A stretch of 64,000 nt of DNA from JAFDBW01 sp963825575 (GTDB lineage Bacteria; Desulfobacterota; Desulfuromonadia; Desulfuromonadales; BM103). Each line of letters begins with the position of its first letter. The stretch's first letter is position 1. The position numbers were made by a program, and so were the translations under genes. The notes under the pieces are model-generated. The model was not told the DNA's origin. It did no database searches and saw only the letters and a list, made by a program, of their open reading frames with translations. Shown here piece by piece: positions 6,379 through 14,233 of the stretch. The stretch lies in contig CAWGUB010000017.1 in assembly GCA_963825575.1 (NCBI GenBank), positions 124,001 through 188,000 on the forward strand, read 5' to 3'.

Positions 6379-8529
6379 ATGGAAGGAAATGTGATCAAGA
6401 TAGCGGCCGAGCCGACAGAGATCCCCTGGCAGGAGGCCTCCAAGGAGATCTGGGACAGCAAGTATCGGCTCAAGGATGCAACGGGGAAGTCGGTCGATGC
6501 CGATCTGCATGCAACCTATGAACGGGTTGCCAGGGCGCTGGCGGGTGTTGAAACAGACGAGAAACAGCAACGCCACTGGTTCGGGCGGTTCCTTTGGGCA
6601 CTGGAGAACGGGGCGATCCCGGCCGGTCGGATTACGTCCAACGCCGGAGCGCTCGAGCACAAGCCGGCGACCTCGACGATCAACTGCACGGTTTCCGCTA
6701 CGGTTGGCGACTCGATGAACGAAATCCTGGCCAAAGTGCACGAGGCCGGCCTGACCCTGAAAGCGGGCTGCGGTATTGGCTATGATTTCTCGACCCTGCG
6801 GCCGCGCAATGCCTTTGTCAACGGCGCCGGGGCCAACACCTCGGGACCACTGTCATTCATGGACATCTACGACAGCATGTGCCGCACGGTTGCTTCGGCA
6901 GGTGGCCGGCGCGGTGCGCAGATGGCGACCTTCGACATCTCCCATCCGGACGTGCTTGAATTCATCAAAGCCAAACGGGAAGATGGACGCCTGCGTCAGT
7001 TCAACCTGTCTCTGCTGATCACCGATGAATTCGTCGAGGCGGTCAAGCAGGACGCCGATTGGCCACTCTGTTTCCCCCTGACCGAGAAGGAGCGTGAGCG
7101 TGACGGTCTGGACCTGAGAGATCCGACCCGGATCCTCTGGAAGGACTGGCCGGTTAAAGATGATTACATCCAGAACGAGGTCGGCCAGGTGGCCTGCAGG
7201 ATTTATCGCACCATCCGCGCCAAGCAGTTGTGGAACGTGATCATGGCCTCCACTTATGACTTCGCCGAACCTGGTTTCATCCTGATCGACAAGGTCAACG
7301 AGATGAACAACAACTGGTTCTGCGAGGAGATCCGTGCCACCAACCCGTGCGGCGAGCAGCCGTTGCCACCTTATGGCTCCTGTCTGCTTGGTTCGATCAA
7401 CCTGACCCGCTTTGTCGAGCATCCCTTTACTGGCGAGGCCTGTTTCAACTGGGCGCGTTTTCGTGAGGTGGTCGCTGTCTTCACCCGCATGCTCGACAAC
7501 GTGGTGGAGATCAACGGCCTGCCCCTCGAACAACAGCGCAGCGAAATCTTCGGCAAGCGCCGCCATGGCATGGGCTACCTCGGTCTCGGCTCAACGATCT
7601 CCCTGCTCGGCATGAAATACGGCGATGCTGATTCAATCGCATTCACCGAGGAAGTCACCTTGCAGATGGCACTCGCCGGCTGGCAACAGGCTCTTGAGCT
7701 GTCCCGCGAAAAAGGCCCGGCACCGGCGCTGCTCGAGGAATATACGGTTACCGCAGAAATGTTGCGCAAGCGGCCGGAGATGGCCGCCGACGGCATCAAG
7801 GTGGGTGACCTGCTTCCTGGCCGCGTCCTGCATTCGCGCTACAGCCGCTACATGCAGCAACTGGCGCAAAAAGCGCCGGAACTGGTGGCGGAGCTGGCCG
7901 AAGTTGGCGCGCGCTTCACCCATCACAGTTCGATTGCACCGACCGGAACCATCTCGCTGTCAATCGCCAACAATGCCTCCAACGGCATTGAGCCGAGTTT
8001 CGCGCACCACTATTCACGCAACCTGATCCGTCCCGGGAAAAAGAGCAAGGAGAAGATTGATGTCTTCTCCTATGAGCTGCTGGCTTACCGGGAGTTGGTC
8101 AATCCTCAGGCCATGCCAGGCAGCAAGGATCCGAACCGGCAGCTGCCCGACAACTTTATCACCTCGGACGACATCCAGCCGAAGCAACATGTGGATATCC
8201 AGGCCGCAGCCCAGAAGTGGATCGATTCCTCGATTTCCAAGACTGCCAATGTGCCGAGTGATTTTCCCTATGCGGATTTCCAGGATATCTACCTGTACGC
8301 CTACGAGCAGGGTCTGAAAGGCTGCACGACTTTCCGTTACAACCCGGAAGCTTTCCAGGGGGTCCTGGTCCAGGAGAAAGACCTGGCGGAGACACTCTAT
8401 CGCTTTACCCTGGAAGACGGCTCTGTGGTCGAATTCCGTGGCAACCAGGAAGTTGAATACGACAACGAGACCCACACCGCGGCCAATCTGTTCGACGCCC
8501 TCAAGGAGGGCTACTACGGCAAGCTGTAA
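6379..8529 (+). CDS. nrdJ: adenosylcobalamin-dependent ribonucleotide reductase, large chain
   Basis: Class II reductase making deoxynucleotides without oxygen using a B12-generated thiyl radical. The 716-aa chain has the redox cysteine in STINCTVSAT (C103), the catalytic N-x-C-x-E motif NPCGEQP (N322, C324, E326) and the phosphate-binding SSIAPTGTIS near residues 515-525. The usual C-terminal TSCPD domain and shuttle cysteines are absent and are found in the next gene, so this is the split, NrdJa-like arrangement. ATG at 6379 is preferred over the TTG immediately before it; AAGGAT lies about ten bases upstream. First gene of a three-gene dNTP operon; likely regulated by NrdR. Confidence 0.95.
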   Translation: MEGNVIKIAAEPTEIPWQEASKEIWDSKYRLKDATGKSVDADLHATYERVARALAGVETDEKQQRHWFGRFLWALENGAIPAGRITSNAGALEHKPATSTINCTVSATVGDSMNEILAKVHEAGLTLKAGCGIGYDFSTLRPRNAFVNGAGANTSGPLSFMDIYDSMCRTVASAGGRRGAQMATFDISHPDVLEFIKAKREDGRLRQFNLSLLITDEFVEAVKQDADWPLCFPLTEKERERDGLDLRDPTRILWKDWPVKDDYIQNEVGQVACRIYRTIRAKQLWNVIMASTYDFAEPGFILIDKVNEMNNNWFCEEIRATNPCGEQPLPPYGSCLLGSINLTRFVEHPFTGEACFNWARFREVVAVFTRMLDNVVEINGLPLEQQRSEIFGKRRHGMGYLGLGSTISLLGMKYGDADSIAFTEEVTLQMALAGWQQALELSREKGPAPALLEEYTVTAEMLRKRPEMAADGIKVGDLLPGRVLHSRYSRYMQQLAQKAPELVAELAEVGARFTHHSSIAPTGTISLSIANNASNGIEPSFAHHYSRNLIRPGKKSKEKIDVFSYELLAYRELVNPQAMPGSKDPNRQLPDNFITSDDIQPKQHVDIQAAAQKWIDSSISKTANVPSDFPYADFQDIYLYAYEQGLKGCTTFRYNPEAFQGVLVQEKDLAETLYRFTLEDGSVVEFRGNQEVEYDNETHTAANLFDALKEGYYGKL

Positions 8530-8543
8530 CAAGGACTGAGAAA

Positions 8544-9233
8544 ATGTCGAATAACATTGATAAAAAGATAGTCTCCTACGAGGTCATTAACCTCCAGGAA
8601 CAGAGAGTTAAAGCGGCGCAGGAAGAACAGAACAAGATCGAGGCCATGCACGAGAATGTCGAACGGCCGGAAATGCTGGTCGGCGCCACCTACAAGATCA
8701 AGACCCCGCAGAGCGAGCATGCCCTGTATGTCACGATCAACGATATGGTGCTCAATTATGGCACGGAAAACGAGATCCGCCGGCCTTTCGAGATCTTCAT
8801 CAACTCGAAGAACCTCGACCACTTCCAGTGGGTCGTGGCGTTGACACGGGTCATGTCAGCGGTGTTTCGCAAGGGCGGTGACGTCACCTTCCTGGTCGAG
8901 GAGATGAAAGCAGTCTTCGATCCCCAGGGCGGTTACTTCAAACCGGGGGGCGGAGGCTTCATGCCGTCGATTGTTGCCGAGATCGGCTACGTCCTGGAAA
9001 GACACATGAGGATGATCGGGCTGCTCGAAGAAAAGCAGATGCCTGAAGCCCACAGGGAAATGCTACAGACCAAGCGCGCCGAGTACGCCATCCTCAAGGG
9101 ACAAGCACAGCCGGAAGAAGATGCCTCTTTTCCTGCGGATGCCAAGATGTGCGGCAAGTGTTTCAACAAGGCCGTTATTATCATGGATGGCTGTCTGACC
9201 TGCCTGAACTGCGGCGACTCCAAGTGTAGCTGA
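8544..9233 (+). CDS. class II ribonucleotide reductase, C-terminal chain (TSCPD domain)
   Basis: Small partner of the preceding reductase, resembling NrdJb of Pseudomonas. It has a TSCPD-like domain (about residues 50-150: YKIKTPQSEHALYVTINDM, IFINSKN, VMSAVFRKGGDV) and ends in a cysteine-rich tail with CGKC and CLTCLNCGDSKCS. In single-chain NrdJ the C-terminal cysteines re-reduce the active site, so here the redox shuttle must work in trans. It begins 14 bases after nrdJ with AAGGACTGAGAAA in the gap, and is clearly co-transcribed. Length 229 aa. Assignment is strong; the mechanism in trans is inferred. Confidence 0.88.
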   Translation: MSNNIDKKIVSYEVINLQEQRVKAAQEEQNKIEAMHENVERPEMLVGATYKIKTPQSEHALYVTINDMVLNYGTENEIRRPFEIFINSKNLDHFQWVVALTRVMSAVFRKGGDVTFLVEEMKAVFDPQGGYFKPGGGGFMPSIVAEIGYVLERHMRMIGLLEEKQMPEAHREMLQTKRAEYAILKGQAQPEEDASFPADAKMCGKCFNKAVIIMDGCLTCLNCGDSKCS

Positions 9234-9282
9234 CGCAGGGATGCATGGAGCGGACAGGCCCTGCCCGTCTGAGGAGAAGAAG

Positions 9283-9801
9283 ATGGCGAGCACCAATTGG
9301 GACAACCGCTGGATGGCCCTGTCCCAACTTATAGCGACCTGGAGCAAGGACCGCGGCAGAAAAGTCGGAGCGGTCATCGTCGGGCCCGACAACGAAGTCC
9401 GCTCAACCGGTTTCAACGGTATCCCCCGCGGGGTGAACGATGATGTTGAAGAGCGTCACGATGCGGCCTCGGGCGAAAAGTACCTTTGGGTTTCGCACGC
9501 GGAACGCAATGCGATTTACAATGCTGCCCTGCTGGGAGTCTCAACCAAGGGCTGCACGATCTACGTGCCCTGGTATCCCTGCATCGAGTGCGCCAAGGCG
9601 ATCGTTCAGGCAGGCATCGGCAGGATCGTCTGTTTCGAACCGGACCTGGCAGACAGCAACTGGGGGAAGGACTTTGAAAAATCGCTGATCATTCTCGGTG
9701 AAGGCAATGTCATCACCAAGCTGGTTGAGCAGAAGAACTACCTGCAGGCGACAATCGACAGGGAGATCATGGTCGGCAACGTACCGGTTGGTCCGATCTG
9801 A
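9283..9801 (+). CDS. dCMP deaminase family protein
   Basis: Zinc-dependent deaminase converting dCMP to dUMP for thymidylate synthesis. The HAE catalytic motif is at H72 (SHAERNAI) and the zinc-binding PCxxC at C100/C103 (WYPCIECAKA). The chosen ATG has GAGGAG 7-12 bases upstream and gives 172 aa; the longer in-frame start at 9241 adds an unlike-family extension. It lies about 50 bases after the reductase chain on the same strand, forming a nucleotide-supply operon. It could also act on other cytidine derivatives (the ComE/riboflavin deaminase superfamily is broad), but context favours dCMP. Confidence 0.88.
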   Translation: MASTNWDNRWMALSQLIATWSKDRGRKVGAVIVGPDNEVRSTGFNGIPRGVNDDVEERHDAASGEKYLWVSHAERNAIYNAALLGVSTKGCTIYVPWYPCIECAKAIVQAGIGRIVCFEPDLADSNWGKDFEKSLIILGEGNVITKLVEQKNYLQATIDREIMVGNVPVGPI

Positions 9802-9917
9802 TATCAACGGTTTTTTATAAATCTTAGATGATATAAGAGAATAAGTTGCGAGAACATTTATAAGAAACTCATAGGCGATCAATGAATCTTCTGGTAAATC
9901 GTGATCTCTGGGACAGT

Positions 9918-10520
9918 TCAAGACCTGGAACGTGTAGCAAGATATTCACCATTGCCAACTGGGACCAAACAGGTAGTAAATTCTTTATCTGCTTCGACCA
10001 GAGCAATAAGCGGCTTCATTTGCTCTTTATGAGAAATAGCATTGTCCACGACTAGTAGCCCCCCCTTACAGAGGACCCTTCTGAGATCATGCCACCAACC
10101 AGGATATTCAGATCGTTCAGAATCAAGGAAGATCAAGTCATAGCTTTCGTCAGGCAAATTAGCCAGAAAGATACCTGCGTCACTATTAATCTGAGTTATT
10201 GATGAGGAAAGACCTGAGCGTTCAAAATTGTGGGCAGCTAAGCCAAATTTATATTCTGACAGTTCCACAGTAGTTACTTTACCACCTGTTGAAGTGACCG
10301 CATCAGCAAGCCAGAGAGTTGAATAACCATTTGACGTCCCAATCTCCAGCACACGTCGTGAGAATGTTGATCTCACAAGAACGGACAGAAGCTCTCCCGT
10401 ATCACGTGTAATGTTTAGCATACGCCTAGGACGGTCAGTGATTATTTGATCATTTTCATCACCGAACTGTTCTAGTTCTGACAATAAATGACTCAGAGCA
10501 TCAATCAAAACATCCTCCAA
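9918..10520 (-). CDS. SAM-dependent O-methyltransferase (family 3-like)
   Basis: Cytosolic class I methyltransferase, 200 aa. Motif I reads RRVLEIGTSNGYSTLWLA (about residues 54-72), motif II TTVELSEYK, and the DLIFLDSER / GGLLVVDNA strands complete the Rossmann fold typical of catechol- or caffeoyl-CoA-type O-methyltransferases. The substrate is unknown. TTG at 10520 opens the frame; a second TTG at 10508 is preceded by GGAGG at five bases and may be the true start. The gene is A+T richer than the reductase operon and stands alone, consistent with acquisition. Confidence 0.78.
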   Translation of the reverse strand: MEDVLIDALSHLLSELEQFGDENDQIITDRPRRMLNITRDTGELLSVLVRSTFSRRVLEIGTSNGYSTLWLADAVTSTGGKVTTVELSEYKFGLAAHNFERSGLSSSITQINSDAGIFLANLPDESYDLIFLDSERSEYPGWWHDLRRVLCKGGLLVVDNAISHKEQMKPLIALVEADKEFTTCLVPVGNGEYLATRSRS

Positions 10521-10835
10521 TTCTCTTGATTGTCTAAAATCCTAACATGAAAATTATAGTCATTCATGGGTTGAGGTAAAGCGGAGGGGTCTTATTTATC
10601 ATCCTGCATTGTTTTGATGTGCTCAGATTGGCCGAAATGCGAAATTTTTGCTGCCCCTGCAATCTAAGAAAAACCCCCGATCCGAAGATCGAGGGATTTC
10701 GTGGTTTATAAATGGTGACTTATGGGGTTAAGACTTTCCTGGCCAGTGCCACCTACAAAACAAAAAACACCAACCAGCCAACAAGGAACAGACAGTTTCC
10801 GTTATACTGAGTAAGGAAGAAGTGAGGAGGCTATC
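10521..10835. other. A+T-rich intergenic region
   Basis: About 315 bases between divergent genes. It holds an imperfect hairpin at 10674-10696 (CCCCGATC, loop CGAA, GATCG-A-GGG), which looks like a decayed terminator, and a -10-like TATACT at 10803-10808 with GAGGAGG before the downstream gene. Nothing else was recognised. Confidence 0.45.
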
Positions 10836-12137
10836 ATGCACATCCGTCTCAAGTATGGTGAAAAGGGCCTGGATCTAGAGTTCCCTCAAACGTCTAACTT
10901 TGTCGGCGTGCTTTATCCACAAGAGGCAGATATCTTGCCGATGCCCGAGGATGCTGTCGAACGGGCACTTTTACAGCCGATTGACTCTGAACCGCTCAAG
11001 GAAATTGCGCAAGGTAAATCTGATGCCGTCATTGTCATCAGTGATATAACACGGCCCGTGCCGAATGCCTTGTTGCTGCCGGTCATTATTCGGCATCTTT
11101 TAGCGGCAGGCATCCCTGCCAATGAAATCACAATCCTAATTGCTACCGGTATCCATCGGCCCAACGAGGGGCAGGAGTTGGAACGTTTGGTTGGCAAAGA
11201 GATTGCCTCCTCGTATCGGATCATCAATCACTTCTCCAAGAACCAGGACGACATGGTCCTGGTTGGACATATCGGTGATGGGGTGCCGGCCCTTGTCAAT
11301 AAGCATTATCTGGCAGCAGACCTGAAGATACTGACCGGCTTCATCGAGCCCCATATGTGGGCAGGATTCTCAGGTGGTCGCAAATCGATTCTTCCCGGGA
11401 TCTCGTCGGTGAAGACATTGGAATTCATGCACGGGCCTGAGATGGTCGCCCATCCGCAGACCCGTTACGGCATCCTGGAGGGGAATCCTTTCCACGAAGC
11501 CGGTCTAGCCATCATGGAGCAGGCCGGAGCCGACTTCATCGTTAATGTTACTCTCGACACCAGCAAAAAAATTACCGGTGTTTTTGCTGGCCATCCGGTT
11601 AAGGCCCACCTCGAAGGGGTAGAGTTTCTTTCTCATCATTGTGTCCGGACTCTGGATGAACCGCTCGATTTTGTGGTGACGACCAACGCAGGCGCTCCTC
11701 TTGACTGCAACCTGTATCAAACGTCAAAAGGAATTTCCGGCGTGGCTGGAGCAACACGCGAAGGTGGGGTCATCCTGATCGCCACTGAATGTCTGGAAGG
11801 GTTTGGCAGCGAAGAATACCGGGCCGTTTTCGAGCATGCCACTACGCCGCAAGCTTTTATTGAAAAGCTGATGAAGAAGGAGTTCTTTCTCCCTGACCAA
11901 TGGTGTGCCCAGGAGACTTATCAGGTGATGTTAAAGAATGAAATCTGGGTACACACCCAGGGGATCGACGCAGAGACACTGAAGCGGTTTCATTTTAAAC
12001 CGGTTGAAAATATGACAGTAGCTATCGCTGCATTACTCGACAGATTCGGCCCTGATGCCCGCTGGGCGATTGTCCCCGATGGCCCGTTGCTGATCTTAAA
12101 TGTGCAAAAAGGTAAAACCGGCCGCTTTACAGAATAA
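10836..12137 (+). CDS. LarA-family nickel-dependent racemase
   Basis: Homologue of lactate racemase LarA, which uses a nickel-pincer nucleotide cofactor to interconvert 2-hydroxyacid enantiomers. All key positions are present almost in register with the Lactobacillus enzyme: SDITRP (D70-R73), H107 in GIHRP, H173 in EPHMWAG, the cofactor-attaching lysine K183 in SGGRKS, and H199 in EFMHGP. Length 433 aa fits. GGAGG precedes the ATG. The cofactor genes larB, larC and larE are not in this window, so they must be elsewhere or the activity depends on another source. The LarA family has several substrates, so lactate is not certain. Confidence 0.88.
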   Translation: MHIRLKYGEKGLDLEFPQTSNFVGVLYPQEADILPMPEDAVERALLQPIDSEPLKEIAQGKSDAVIVISDITRPVPNALLLPVIIRHLLAAGIPANEITILIATGIHRPNEGQELERLVGKEIASSYRIINHFSKNQDDMVLVGHIGDGVPALVNKHYLAADLKILTGFIEPHMWAGFSGGRKSILPGISSVKTLEFMHGPEMVAHPQTRYGILEGNPFHEAGLAIMEQAGADFIVNVTLDTSKKITGVFAGHPVKAHLEGVEFLSHHCVRTLDEPLDFVVTTNAGAPLDCNLYQTSKGISGVAGATREGGVILIATECLEGFGSEEYRAVFEHATTPQAFIEKLMKKEFFLPDQWCAQETYQVMLKNEIWVHTQGIDAETLKRFHFKPVENMTVAIAALLDRFGPDARWAIVPDGPLLILNVQKGKTGRFTE

Positions 12138-12257
12138 AAGGCGTCTTAAATATCTCTATCAATAGTATGCCCGTTTTAGTCTCACAACTCGTGACTTATT
12201 AGTAATCAGGTTGATGCTCCCGGTCCAAAAAGGCATAGCCTGTATTATCAACAATAG

Positions 12258-12581
12258 TTATCTTTTGTGGGAAGCTTCTTTGAGGGGGGCAGTTCTTAAA
12301 GCTAAGGCGATGGATTCGAGTTGTTCATCGCTTAAAAAATCGAGAAAATTCTTCGCAGGAATGTATTCTATTGCTGAGCGGAGGCGACTCAGACTACGTT
12401 GCGGCTTGGTTGTTTTGGCAAAACTTTTGTGGCAATTGGCACAGAACTCCTCATATAGTGATATGCCCTTTTCAACCTGCTCAGATTGACTCCTGATGTG
12501 TTTAGTATCATCAGCGAAGGATGAGGCTGACATTACTAGGCCATAAAATAAAATGATAATTAAGATATAAAGGCGATTCAT
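12258..12581 (-). CDS. small periplasmic c-type cytochrome
   Basis: Protein of 107 aa with a signal peptide (about residues 1-23, ending SSFA) and one heme-binding motif CANCH (C47, C50, H51). The helical C-terminal part (SDEQLESIALAL) resembles the end of class I cytochromes c, but no methionine follows in the usual axial-ligand position, so the sixth ligand is unclear and the heme may be His-coordinated or five-coordinate. GAGGAAGAG precedes the ATG closely. It is convergent with the larA homologue and in the A+T-richer stretch. Electron-transfer partner unknown. Confidence 0.8.
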   Translation of the reverse strand: MNRLYILIIILFYGLVMSASSFADDTKHIRSQSEQVEKGISLYEEFCANCHKSFAKTTKPQRSLSRLRSAIEYIPAKNFLDFLSDEQLESIALALRTAPLKEASHKR

Positions 12582-13023
12582 CTCTTCCTCGTTTTCAGAG
12601 GATGAGATTTTTTATCAGATGAGATTTGTGAGTCATCTGCAAACAGGATATTTCCTTCCATAGCCTCCCCACACTTTCGGCGCATATATCTCAACTCCAT
12701 GCTTGAGAAGAGAATAAAGCTGTTTGTTTAATCCTCAGGATATAGCAACTGACATGCCAAAAAAATATATTTCTGTAACTTACTAGATATTGGTGTTTTG
12801 TCCTGGTTGCAATAGAGATTCCCTCTGTAAGTTGAAGTAAATCCTATACGGAAACATGTGACAGAAGTGTGTCGCTGACACAGCGTTAAGTGATCGAATG
12901 TCACATGTATGGTTATGTTGTAAAATGTGCAATTTTTGCGTTACAGGTTCTAGATCTTGAAGAGGGTGTGCCAGTGACAAGCAATTGAGACACTCGTCAA
13001 TATGCGGCAATTGGTCAAGAACA
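12582..13023. other. intergenic region with nested palindromes
   Basis: About 440 bases. A weak open frame on the minus strand at 12783-13010 is best read as the displaced tail of the STAS-like gene upstream of it. The striking feature is the nested dyad at 12854-12908, listed separately. No RNA gene was recognised. Confidence 0.45.
12854..12908. repeat. nested perfect inverted repeats
   Basis: Outer arms ACATGTGACA (12854-12863) and TGTCACATGT (12899-12908) are a perfect 10-bp inverted repeat. Between them sits TGTGTC-GCT-GACACA (12868-12882), a second perfect dyad sharing the GTGACA/TGTCAC theme. This could be a cluster of operator half-sites or a cruciform; no known regulator site was matched. 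Confidence 0.6.
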
Positions 13024-13362
13024 TCAAAGTTCAGAGTTTCTCGGAAGTTGTTCCAGAAGATTTGACGGGTCTACTTCGATTGTTATTGCCTGATCGTTCA
13101 AGTGGACTATCGCTAACTTGAATTTGCGGCCAAGACCGAATGAATCCGCCATAGATCCGAGCTGATATGCCGGCATGGTTGGTAGGCGACCAGGCACATC
13201 CCAGACAGCTAGAACGACTAAAATCCCTGACTCCCTGCATGCCTCAGCAACTTGTGTCCATGCGCGTATAGCATCGTCTAATTCATTGCCAGGAGACCAC
13301 TCCCCCGATATATCTGCTCGGAGATATTCTGGATTTTTTTGGATAATGCATTCGTATGGCAT
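13024..13362 (-). CDS. STAS/SpoIIAA-like protein, probably frameshifted
   Basis: Hypothetical protein of 112 aa with an alternating strand-helix pattern (EYLRADISGEWSPGNEL, then GILVVLAVWDVPGRLP, then KLAIVHLNDQA) resembling SpoIIAA-like/STAS domains. The family usually ends with a strand and a short acidic helix; here the frame stops after PRNSEL, while the +1 frame just past VDPSN (about base 13066) continues FWNNFRETLNFDVLDQ and IDECLNCL, a good match for that missing end. A single-base indel near 13066 is therefore likely. No clear ribosome binding site. Function unknown. Confidence 0.5.
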   Translation of the reverse strand: MPYECIIQKNPEYLRADISGEWSPGNELDDAIRAWTQVAEACRESGILVVLAVWDVPGRLPTMPAYQLGSMADSFGLGRKFKLAIVHLNDQAITIEVDPSNLLEQLPRNSEL

Positions 13363-13600
13363 GAATAATACCCCAAATGTCTAAATCAATAGGATGTTGT
13401 CAATCTACAACAATCAAAATACAGGGTCAAAGAGTTGCTTGTATTATTTATATCCCTGCATAACTTGGAAGGGTGCGGATTTGACTAAAGCAGCTGGCTC
13501 TTGCTGATCCTGACAAATAGTAACCATCTCGAGAGCGAGTCTGGGTCATACCATATTGATGGTGAGTGACAGATCAGGTTTGAATGATTGTCTTTGAAGT

Positions 13601-14233
13601 TTACTTTTCTGCATGATGCCTGGAATAAGTTTTGAAACGCTTCAGCCGGAAATAAGTCTCCCGTTCCCGTTCGGCCAGGTACTGGGCCATGGCATGGATG
13701 TCCCCTTGCAGTTGAGGCGCGATCCGCTCTTCGAGAATCCGGATGCGCCGCGTCAGACGCACCAGCTCTTCAGCCAGGCGCCGGAACTTCCCTTCAAAAT
13801 TAGCCAGCGACAGCATCTCCTCAACGATCCCTTCAAATTCCTCGATCGCTTCGTCAAGCCAGGGTGAACTGCCGAGCATGTCGTAAGGACGTTCTTCGAA
13901 ACTGCGGGCGACCGTTTCATGCATGGTCAGGTCGCGAAAGCGCAGACCAAGCAGGTTGCCCTCGGCGACTTCGACAGCGATCTCGCGCTGATTGGCGACA
14001 GCCAGGGCATCGATTGCAGGTTGCCCTTCGCGGGCCTTGCTGATGTGCAGGGCATCGATGGCGCGCGCATAGGCCCGGCTGAGTTCCTCCCGTGACTTTA
14101 TGAGCGGTTTGGTGATTTTGAGGAACTCCTTGATCAGGGCCTGGCGACGTCCCTTGAGGATCGTCGTGCAGTTGACAACGGCTCGCATGCGATCTTTCAA
14201 CAGCAGCAGGTTGGTCCGGGTCGGCTGGATCAT
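13601..14233 (-). CDS. atpD: V/A-type ATPase subunit D
   Basis: Central-stalk subunit of the V/A-type ATPase; its long coiled coil rotates inside the A3B3 head. The 210-aa protein has the N-terminal signature PTRTNLLLLKDRM and long amphipathic helices at both ends (residues 1-70 and 130-205). It is the last gene of the nine-gene operon and overlaps the end of subunit B by an ATGA junction, indicating translational coupling. Symbols here follow the Thermus/archaeal V-type scheme, not the F-type scheme, in which atpD is the beta subunit. Confidence 0.93.
   Translation of the reverse strand: MIQPTRTNLLLLKDRMRAVVNCTTILKGRRQALIKEFLKITKPLIKSREELSRAYARAIDALHISKAREGQPAIDALAVANQREIAVEVAEGNLLGLRFRDLTMHETVARSFEERPYDMLGSSPWLDEAIEEFEGIVEEMLSLANFEGKFRRLAEELVRLTRRIRILEERIAPQLQGDIHAMAQYLAERERETYFRLKRFKTYSRHHAEK

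Noticed and set aside
12783..13010. 75-aa open frame on the minus strand as a separate gene
   Set aside because: Its first part is the likely displaced end of the STAS-like gene and the rest shows no domain; no ribosome binding site.
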